A DNA stretch of 6,980 nt from contig JAITHH010000174.1 of NCBI GenBank assembly GCA_031280065.1, positions 1 to 6,980 of the forward strand, written 5' to 3'. The notes below the pieces were generated by a model. It was given only the letters and a program-made list of their open reading frames with translations. It did not search any database and was not told where the DNA came from. This document shows, one piece after another, positions 1 to 5,020 of the stretch. Positions within the stretch are counted from its first letter, which is position 1. Each line of letters begins with the position of its first letter. A program made the translations under genes and the position numbers. The DNA comes from Treponema sp. Its GTDB lineage: Bacteria; Spirochaetota; Spirochaetia; Treponematales; Breznakiellaceae.

Positions 1-2
1 AA

Positions 3-368
3 AAACGCCCGGAACGGGTTACATTCCGGGCAAAACAGGGTTATATCCGGGTCAGCGGCAGCCGCCTTTGAACCGGAATCCAGTACCGGCGGGTCAAAAG
101 TCTGTACCAATGAACCGCCGGTACGTACCAATGAATCAAAAGTCTGTACCGGTGAGCCATCCGTACATACGGCCGAACTATCCGTGCGTACGGCTGACCC
201 GTCCGTACAGAGTTTTGGCCCATCCGTGCCCGCGTCTGAGCCGTCCGTCCTTGCCTTTGAACTATCCGTGGTTGCTTTTGAACCGGAAATAACCGCTTGT
301 GATGTGTGCGCAGTCCCTTCTTGAACCGGCGGCCATGCGTTTTGGGCAGAGTTACCCCTTAAAAACAT
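3..368 (-). CDS. Heptad-repeat protein of unknown function (5' part; runs off left edge)
   Basis: The first 122 codons of a gene continuing beyond the left edge; no stop occurs in this frame. The ATG at 368-366 is preceded by GGGGAGG with a 6-base spacer to GGAGG, the best Shine-Dalgarno site in the left region, and this decides strand and frame. The first ~22 residues are non-repetitive. From about S23, and clearly from S30, the protein is an unbroken series of seven-residue units, for example SKARTDG, SAVRTDS, SAVCTDG, SPVQTFD and SLVRTGG, with consensus S-x-V-x-T-D-G. Near the edge they drift to PDITLFC and PECNPFR. There is no signal peptide, membrane segment or known domain. The composition is hydrophilic, rich in Ser, Thr, Asp and Gly, and looks more protein-like than the two other frames that are also open through the repeat. 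It is divergent from the phosphatase gene. I do not recognise the family. That it is translated is inferred from frame, composition and ribosome site. Confidence 0.62.
   Translation of the reverse strand, partial: MFLRGNSAQNAWPPVQEGTAHTSQAVISGSKATTDSSKARTDGSDAGTDGPKLCTDGSAVRTDSSAVCTDGSPVQTFDSLVRTGGSLVQTFDPPVLDSGSKAAAADPDITLFCPECNPFRAF
9..281 (-). repeat. 21-bp degenerate tandem repeat array (13 units)
   Basis: Thirteen consecutive 21-bp units with no phase change. On the minus strand the consensus is about TCA-gcc-GTA-cgt-ACG-GAT-GGt. Units are strongly diverged except the pair at 135-155 and 93-113, which agree at 18 of 21 positions (tca-nnn-gtacagacttttga-y). These two belong to a 42-bp higher-order repeat (units 7+8 against 9+10). 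Inside the array GTACG-type palindromes recur, including GGTACGTACC at 120-129. Because the period is a multiple of three and the units lack stops, more than one frame stays open, including a plus-strand one. Confidence 0.85.
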
Positions 369-526
369 GGCCGCCCTCCCCTGCGGGCAGAGTTGTCCTG
401 TAAAATTACCTGGAGTTGAGTTGGGCTGCGAATATACGAGAGAGAGAGAGAGAGAGAGAGCACGTACCGTGCCAAATCAGGCTGCCTTACTGGGAAATCT
501 GCGGCTGCGGTCTGGTACGTGTTCAT
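359..526 (-). CDS. Possible short upstream ORF crossing the AG tract (55 codons)
   Basis: A minus-strand frame from ATG 526-524 (begins MNTYQTAAADF) passes through the CT tract as alternating Leu-Ser and ends at TAA 361-359, just inside the heptad gene, whose ATG is at 368-366. The stop/start overlap could couple translation of the two. With one fewer dinucleotide, or two more, this frame joins the heptad gene in frame; with one more it stops at a TAA upstream. No good ribosome site precedes its ATG, so it may be only leader sequence. It is listed for its relation to the tract, not as a confident gene. Confidence 0.25.
   Translation of the reverse strand: MNTYQTAAADFPVRQPDLARYVLSLSLSLSYIRSPTQLQVILQDNSARRGGRPCF
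375..379 (-). promoter_or_regulatory. Ribosome binding site of the heptad-repeat gene
   Basis: On the minus strand GGAGG, within GGGGAGGG, lies six bases before the ATG at 368-366. It fixes the start and is the main evidence that the minus strand is coding here. Confidence 0.7.
438..460. repeat. AG dinucleotide tract, 11 perfect units
   Basis: A G followed by eleven perfect AG units (CT on the minus strand), about 70 bases upstream of the heptad gene's start. Such tracts are prone to slipped-strand mispairing. The tract sits within an open minus-strand frame (359-526), so a change in unit number changes which frame an upstream start feeds into the heptad gene. Confidence 0.95.
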
Positions 527-580
527 TGTTTGTTATGCTGCCAGGGATTGGAAGAAAGGTCAAGGGGGTTTTATATCGAG

Positions 581-611
581 CTTCCCCGCGGTGTACCGGG
601 GAGGAGCCCCG
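581..611. other. Two mutually exclusive GC-rich hairpins
   Basis: 581-588 can pair with 597-604 (eight pairs, one G-T, loop CGGTGTAC). The same CGGGG at 597-601 can instead pair with CCCCG at 607-611 around the loop AGGAG. The element lies 45-75 bases upstream of the phosphatase start. No U-tract follows on the plus strand, so it is not an ordinary terminator in that direction. A role in leader RNA folding is possible but unproven. Confidence 0.35.
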
Positions 612-655
612 CGAACGTACTTTACCCCCGTATGATTTAGCGCTACCATATACCC

Positions 656-2782
656 GTGAGGCTGAAAACACGGGTACTGGCGGAAACCCTTACGGCGTCC
701 TTGGCGGTAATCCTCTTGCTCAGTGTGCTGTTCTTCATCTCCATGGCGGGGATCAGGGACATGGCGCTGGTCAATTCGGGGGCGCTGGGGGACAGCGCCG
801 CGGAAATCAGCTCCTATGCGCTCGAAGAGCAGGTAACGGATAACATCGCCCGGATCGCGTCGGACATGGCCGTTATCCTGGACGAAAAACTCCTCAAAAT
901 AGAAAACCACACCCGGACCACCGCGGACATTGCCGGGTCCATCTATACCCGCAAGGAATCTTACCGCCCCCATCCCCTGCGGCAGGTGCTTCCCGGAGAA
1001 ACTCCCCCCCCGGAGCCCTACCTGCACACCGCCCCCGGCGTGGAATTCGCCGCCATCCGCGCCGAGACCGAACTGGCCGGGAACATTGGGGATATGCTCC
1101 GGCAGATCATGGTGGTGGATCCGGGAATCACCACCAGCACCATCGGCGGCGAGGCCGGATACATCATCGCCATGGACGCCTTCCCCTGGCCCTCCAAGGA
1201 CTTCGATCCCCGGACCTCTCCCTGGTACGCGGGGGCCAGGGAGAAAGCCGGCCTGTACTGGACCTCCGTGTACGAAGACCTCCGGGGGCGGGGACCCGCA
1301 GTCGCCTGCGCCATGCCCTTCTACGATCAGTCCCTCGGGGGGAATCTCTTTAAGGGCGTTGCCCGGAGCACCGTGCTGCTGGCGGACTTTACGGAGATCA
1401 TCGATTCCGCAAAGGTGGGCCGCACCGGTTATGTGTTTCTGCTCGATCAAGCGGGCCGGCGGCTCTTCTCATCGGGGCGCATGGACGTGCGGATCGACGG
1501 GGACGGCAATATTATCGGGGAGAACTACCTGGAAAGCGCCAATCCCCGGCTCCGCAGCCTGGGCCTCAGCATGACCCTGGGCGCCGAGGGCATGACCGCG
1601 CTGGAGATCGACGGGATTCCGGTCTACGCGGCCTACGCCCCCATCACCACCCTGAGCTGGAGCCTGGGCGTGGCCATCCCGGTACAGGAGATCGCCGAGC
1701 CCGCGCAGCTCATCAAGGCGCGGATACTCAGCCTGACCAGCGACACGACGGACTTCATGGACCGGCGGCTCTTCCTTCTGGCGGGCCATACCGCGCTCAT
1801 GCTGATACTGACGCTGTTCATCGCCGCCTTCCTCTCGCTGCGTTTTACCCGCGCCGTTACCAAGCCCATCCTCGCCCTGAACGAGGGGGTACGGGAAGTG
1901 AGCGCCGGGAACCTCGACCGGGAGGTACTCATCACAACCGGGGACGAACTTGAGCAGTTGGCCGGCTCCTTCAACACCATGACCGCACGGCTGCGGGAAC
2001 ATATCGCGGCGGTCGCCGCGGCCACCGCGGAAAAGGAGCGGATCGCCACGGAACTCAACGTGGCCACCCAGATTCAGACCAGTATGCTGCCCTACATCTT
2101 CCCGCCCTTCCCGGACCGGGACGATGACTTTGACCTCTACGCGGCGGTGCATCCGGCCAGGGAGGTGGGGGGTGATTTCTACGATTTCTTCTTTATTGAT
2201 GATGATCATTTCGCCGCGCTGGTCGCCGATGTGTCGGGCAAGGGGATTCCCGCAGCCCTGTTCATGGCCATCACCAAGACCCTGATCAGGAACCGCGTCC
2301 AGACCGGGGCCGCGCCGGAGCGGGCCTTGGAGAGCATCAACCGCCAGCTTTGCGGCAACAACATCGCCGATATGTTCGTTACCCTGTGGCTGGGCGTCCT
2401 GGAAATCTCCAGCGGGCGGCTGGATTACATCAACGCGGGCCACAATCCGCCGCTTTTGAAGACCGGGGAGCGGGCGTTCTCGTTCCTCGCCTCAGCGCCG
2501 GACCTGTTTCTGGCGGGCATGGAAGATACGGCCTACCACCGCCGGCAGGCGGTCCTCAAACCGGGCGATACGCTGTTCCTCTACACGGACGGCGTTACCG
2601 AGGCGATGGACACCGGCGGGACTTTGTACGGCGCGGGGAGGCTGCGGGCGTTCCTGGACGCGCAGGCCGGGCTGCCGGTACGGGAACTGCTGAACCGGCT
2701 GCGGGAGGACATCGGCGCGTTTTCGCGGGGCGCGGAGGCGGCGGACGATATGACCATGCTGGCGCTGAGGATCGCCCGGTGA
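656..2782 (+). CDS. Membrane sensor PP2C phosphatase (dCache-HAMP-RsbU/SpoIIE type)
   Basis: 708 residues. A positively charged N terminus (MRLKTR) leads into a membrane helix at about 12-32. An extracytoplasmic sensor region follows to about 370, carrying the dCache-like motif DPRTSPWY (184-191). A second helix lies at about 372-394, then a HAMP linker at about 397-448 and a PP2C/SpoIIE domain to the end. Catalytic-domain motifs are TQIQTSMLP (471-479), EVGGDFYD (503-510, metal ligands D507 and D510), ADVSGKG (524-530), NAGHNPPLL (593-601), LYTDGVTEA (642-650) and ADDMT (696-700). All metal-binding acidic positions appear intact. Family members dephosphorylate STAS-domain anti-anti-sigma proteins in partner-switching pathways; no such partner is in this window. 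GTG 656 is the only usual start after the in-frame TAG at 638 that keeps the first membrane helix. It lacks a clear ribosome site. The gene is translationally linked to the next one by a 4-base overlap. Confidence 0.94.
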   Translation: MRLKTRVLAETLTASLAVILLLSVLFFISMAGIRDMALVNSGALGDSAAEISSYALEEQVTDNIARIASDMAVILDEKLLKIENHTRTTADIAGSIYTRKESYRPHPLRQVLPGETPPPEPYLHTAPGVEFAAIRAETELAGNIGDMLRQIMVVDPGITTSTIGGEAGYIIAMDAFPWPSKDFDPRTSPWYAGAREKAGLYWTSVYEDLRGRGPAVACAMPFYDQSLGGNLFKGVARSTVLLADFTEIIDSAKVGRTGYVFLLDQAGRRLFSSGRMDVRIDGDGNIIGENYLESANPRLRSLGLSMTLGAEGMTALEIDGIPVYAAYAPITTLSWSLGVAIPVQEIAEPAQLIKARILSLTSDTTDFMDRRLFLLAGHTALMLILTLFIAAFLSLRFTRAVTKPILALNEGVREVSAGNLDREVLITTGDELEQLAGSFNTMTARLREHIAAVAAATAEKERIATELNVATQIQTSMLPYIFPPFPDRDDDFDLYAAVHPAREVGGDFYDFFFIDDDHFAALVADVSGKGIPAALFMAITKTLIRNRVQTGAAPERALESINRQLCGNNIADMFVTLWLGVLEISSGRLDYINAGHNPPLLKTGERAFSFLASAPDLFLAGMEDTAYHRRQAVLKPGDTLFLYTDGVTEAMDTGGTLYGAGRLRAFLDAQAGLPVRELLNRLREDIGAFSRGAEAADDMTMLALRIAR
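2767..2771 (+). promoter_or_regulatory. Ribosome binding site deciding the CapA-family start
   Basis: GAGGA lies seven bases before GTG 2779, inside the last codons of the phosphatase gene. It supports the start at 2779 rather than any upstream start in the same long open frame. Confidence 0.55.
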
Positions 2783-4230
2783 TTCGCTCCGGCGGACTGT
2801 GGGCCGCAGGCTTGTGCGTTTTGGGCTTGTCCGCCTGCGCCCGTGGCCCGGACTACGCGGCCCTGGTGAATGCCGGCCCGTACGGGGAGGAACGCGCCTT
2901 TGTTGAATCCCTCCTGCCCGAGGGCCTGGAGCTTGGAGACCCGCCCGCCCTGCTGATTGAATTTCACTCGTCCTGGGAATACGAAAACGCCTTTGGAGAC
3001 ATCCTCATCTCCCGGACGCCCCTTGTCCCCCAAGCGGATGCGCTCGATGGCCGGACCAGCGCGGCGCTTGAGGATTGTCTGGCAGGGCGCGAGACCCTCG
3101 TTCCCCCCGAAGCGCTGGCCCCTCCCTTTGTCGCCCTGCGGGTGGATGGCCGGGCCCTGGGCGGCGAAGGCTACCCCCTGTACCGGGCCGTGGGCATCAG
3201 CGTCCGGGGAGCGGGAGACGCTCCGCTTAAAAGCCGGCTCGAAGCGCGGCGCGCCCTCCTGGAAGCGGCGATCCGCGATGCGCCCAAACCCCTGGTCCGG
3301 CCCATACCCAAGCCCGTGTGGATCGCCGCGGGCGGAGACCTCATGCTTGACCGGGGCGCCGAGGAGATACTCTTCGAGGAAGGCCCGGCGGGAATCTTTG
3401 GGGGGACTGCGGCCATGCTGGAGGCGGCGGACATCGCCCTGGTGAATCTCGAAGGCGTGGTGAGCAGCCGGGGAGCAAAAACGCCCAAGTCATTCAACTT
3501 CCGCTTCAGCCCCCGGATTGCCCCGGCGTTGAAGGCGGCGGGAATCAGCGCGGCGCTTCACGCGAACAACCACGTCTACGACTACGGGGAGACCGCCTTT
3601 CTGGACAGTCTGTCGGCGCTTGCGGACGCGGGACTCGGTATCGCGGGCGCGGGGCTTGACGATGACGCGGCCTCAGCGCCGTGCGTCATGGAGCGGGAAG
3701 GCGGGACCTTCCGGGTCTTCGGCCTGGCCTCGTTCCCCCGCGAGCGGAACGGCTGGGACGGGGTAAGCGCTGCCGCGGGCCCGGGCCGGCCCGGAATGCT
3801 CCACGCGGGAAGGGGCGGCGGGGAGCGGCTCAAGGCCCGTTTTGACCGGGGAGACTCCCGGATCGTGGACATTGTGCTGTTCCACGGCGGGGTTGAGTGG
3901 TCCCGCCGTCCTGACGCGGCCACCCGCGAACTCTACACGGAACTGATCCGCTCCGGCGCGGATTTGGTAATCGGCTCTCACCCTCACATTGTGCAGGGTT
4001 TTGAGTGGGTGATGGGGAAGCCGGTGTTCTGGTCGCTGGGGAACTATGTGTTCGGGGGGATGGAGAACACGGAGGGCGGCGAGGAGGGGCTTTTTATCCG
4101 GCTGGGTTTTCTTGATTCCCGGCTGATCTATCTGGAGCCTTTTGCTTTGACGCTGACCCACACGCGCACGGACATTGCTTCGCCGGAGAAGCTGGACGTG
4201 TTTTACCGGCGGTCGCGGGAATTACGGTAA
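2779..4230 (+). CDS. CapA-family (PGA_cap) metallophosphatase-like lipoprotein
   Basis: 483 residues from GTG 2779, whose first bases overlap the stop of the phosphatase gene (GTGA). The frame is open far upstream, but only this start gives a signal sequence: MIRS, a hydrophobic stretch and the lipobox LSAC with Cys20. It is therefore probably a lipoprotein. Residues ~21-178 are a family-specific N-terminal region. The CapA/PGA_cap domain spans ~180-455 with GGDLMLDRG (185-193, D187), NLEG (223-226), NFRFSP (240-245), HANNHVYDYG (261-270), HGGVEW (369-374), GSHPHIVQ (399-406) and SLGNYVF (419-425). These match the calcineurin-like fold of capsule/poly-gamma-glutamate proteins. No capB/capC-like genes are present, so poly-glutamate synthesis is not implied; an envelope polymer hydrolase or assembly role is more cautious. 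Co-translation with a membrane sensor phosphatase suggests a shared envelope function, which is inference. Confidence 0.92.
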   Translation: MIRSGGLWAAGLCVLGLSACARGPDYAALVNAGPYGEERAFVESLLPEGLELGDPPALLIEFHSSWEYENAFGDILISRTPLVPQADALDGRTSAALEDCLAGRETLVPPEALAPPFVALRVDGRALGGEGYPLYRAVGISVRGAGDAPLKSRLEARRALLEAAIRDAPKPLVRPIPKPVWIAAGGDLMLDRGAEEILFEEGPAGIFGGTAAMLEAADIALVNLEGVVSSRGAKTPKSFNFRFSPRIAPALKAAGISAALHANNHVYDYGETAFLDSLSALADAGLGIAGAGLDDDAASAPCVMEREGGTFRVFGLASFPRERNGWDGVSAAAGPGRPGMLHAGRGGGERLKARFDRGDSRIVDIVLFHGGVEWSRRPDAATRELYTELIRSGADLVIGSHPHIVQGFEWVMGKPVFWSLGNYVFGGMENTEGGEEGLFIRLGFLDSRLIYLEPFALTLTHTRTDIASPEKLDVFYRRSRELR

Positions 4231-4231
4231 A

Positions 4232-4317
4232 GCGGGGGCGCTGCCCCCGCACCCCCGCCGGGGGGTTACGAACCCCCCGGTCCCCCCGCCCGCCTGCGTG
4301 TTATTTGCAATGGGCGC
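4232..4317 (+). repeat. Two-hairpin intergenic repeat, copy 1
   Basis: The first hairpin is GCGGGGGC/GCCCCCGC (4232-4239 with 4243-4250, loop GCT). The second is CCGGGGGGTT/AACCCCCCGG (4258-4267 with 4271-4280, loop ACG). A conserved tail ending in AATGGGCGC follows. A second copy in the same orientation lies at 5990-6077, about 85% alike by eye with one 2-base gap. Copy 1 starts one base after the CapA-family stop and runs over the last codons of the convergent Aat-like gene. It lacks a U-tract in either direction, so it is not a textbook terminator, though it could still block read-through between the convergent genes or protect 3' ends. Confidence 0.85.
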
Positions 4318-5020
4318 GGAACAGCGGTACAAAACGCTCCGGAGGAATGTTCATCGCGCCCAGACGGTCTTTATAGTCCAGCGGCATCCCCAGGTCCCAG
4401 AAGGCAAAACCCTGATCCCGCAGCCAGCGGCCCGTCAAGATAAGCTGAACCGTTCCCGCCGAATTTTCGTCCCGGCAGCCTGAATAGCTGGTGTACACCC
4501 GCCCGGCGAGCACCCCAAACTCCCCGGCAACAAGACGCCCATCCCGGTACAGCCCGAACGATACCGGACGCACCCCGCCCGGCGTTCTTCCTTTATCGCT
4601 GAGAGCGCGTACCTGCCGGATGCTCTCCAAAAGGGGGGGAGTGAGCCAATCGCCGCCGTGTACTTCGACGCAGCGATCCATAATGCGGTCAAACTCCGGG
4701 TCAAAGCGCAATTCATAGCGGGAGAGCAGCCGCCGGGCTGTTTTGGTTTCCCGCATGTCCGGGAAAAACAGCGCTGAGCGTTCCAGGTGGAGCTTGGGAA
4801 GCACCACATAATGGGGCTCCCGCTGCGGAGCGTCCGCCAAGGGCGCGGACATCACCAGGAAGCCTGCCGCCATCAGACCGGCAATGAAAACCGGATCGAA
4901 ACTCAGCGCCAGGCAGAATTCCTCGCAATAGCCCGTTTTCAGCATAGCGTCCACGGTTTCCGCGCAGTCATCCCCGGGCGCCATGAAAATGTACCCGCCT
5001 TCAGTATAACGAAGCCTCAT
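4301..5020 (-). CDS. Aat-like protein (leucyl/phenylalanyl-tRNA-protein transferase family, divergent)
   Basis: 239 residues from ATG 5020-5018. GGAGG lies only three bases before this ATG and the start overlaps the TPR gene's last 20 bases; the longer open frame upstream to 5110 is TPR-gene shadow. Aat transfers Leu or Phe from tRNA to N-terminal Lys/Arg of proteins, marking them for ClpS/ClpAP. Resemblance covers most of the length: APGDDCAETVDAMLKTGY near the N terminus, YVVLPKLHLERS (71-82), GDWLTPPLLES (123-133, like the GTWIT region), RLVAGEFGVLAGRVY (162-176), ENSAGTV (185-191, like ENASKTA), FWDL (207-210) and RLGAMNIP (219-226, like SLGACEIP). Compared by memory with E. coli Aat, the catalytic Asp (D186 there) matches D209, but Gln188 is replaced by Gly211 and the Glu156 position is not Glu. 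Substrate choice may therefore differ. The final residues HCK lie in the intergenic repeat. Confidence 0.78.
   Translation of the reverse strand: MRLRYTEGGYIFMAPGDDCAETVDAMLKTGYCEEFCLALSFDPVFIAGLMAAGFLVMSAPLADAPQREPHYVVLPKLHLERSALFFPDMRETKTARRLLSRYELRFDPEFDRIMDRCVEVHGGDWLTPPLLESIRQVRALSDKGRTPGGVRPVSFGLYRDGRLVAGEFGVLAGRVYTSYSGCRDENSAGTVQLILTGRWLRDQGFAFWDLGMPLDYKDRLGAMNIPPERFVPLFRAHCK

Larger units (their letters stand above)
369..655. promoter_or_regulatory. Divergent intergenic region between the heptad gene and the phosphatase operon
   Basis: This 287-base gap must hold the signals for two divergent genes. Candidate minus-strand elements are TTGACC (563-558) with CATAAC (537-532) at a long 20-base spacing, and TATAAA (575-570) with no good -35. 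Candidate plus-strand elements are TTGGAA (548-553) with TATATC (572-577) at 18 bases, and TATGAT (631-636), which lacks a -35. None is convincing alone. The region also holds the AG tract (438-460), a short perfect hairpin (460-472), an 11-base inverted repeat with one mismatch (458-468 and 514-524) and overlapping GC-rich hairpins (581-611). The decamer GGGCAGAGTT occurs at 385-394 and again at 344-353 inside the heptad gene. A plus-strand reading frame from 367 is open but has no ribosome site and runs into the phosphatase gene out of frame. Confidence 0.5.

Noticed and set aside
41..223. Another minus-strand frame through the array (starts at ATG 223)
   Set aside because: No ribosome site, Arg/Tyr/Trp-rich, and it lies in a different frame from the frame that starts at the well-placed ATG 368.
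9..281. CRISPR-like array
   Set aside because: Units are contiguous 21-mers with no unique spacers, and they diverge throughout.
68..292. Plus-strand frame from a TTG across the 21-bp array, also open to the left edge
   Set aside because: No ribosome site precedes it and its Arg/Tyr/Pro-rich heptads look like an antisense reading. The minus-strand frame has a strong ribosome site and a more normal composition.
367..843. Plus-strand frame running from the divergent region into the phosphatase gene
   Set aside because: Low-complexity and Arg/Glu-rich across the AG tract, no ribosome site, out of frame with the phosphatase and without recognisable domains.
560..1450. Long minus-strand frame opposite the phosphatase gene (also 1469-2443)
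   Set aside because: Shadow frames of a GC-rich gene. The plus-strand frame carries clear dCache, HAMP and PP2C motifs, and the antisense translations show none.
2350..2778. Upstream extension of the CapA-family gene
   Set aside because: It overlaps the conserved PP2C domain in another frame. The GTG at 2779 has a ribosome site and begins a proper lipoprotein signal peptide.
4232..4280. Intrinsic terminator after the CapA-family gene
   Set aside because: The stems are strong, but no T-rich tract follows in either direction, and the same element occurs elsewhere as a repeat.
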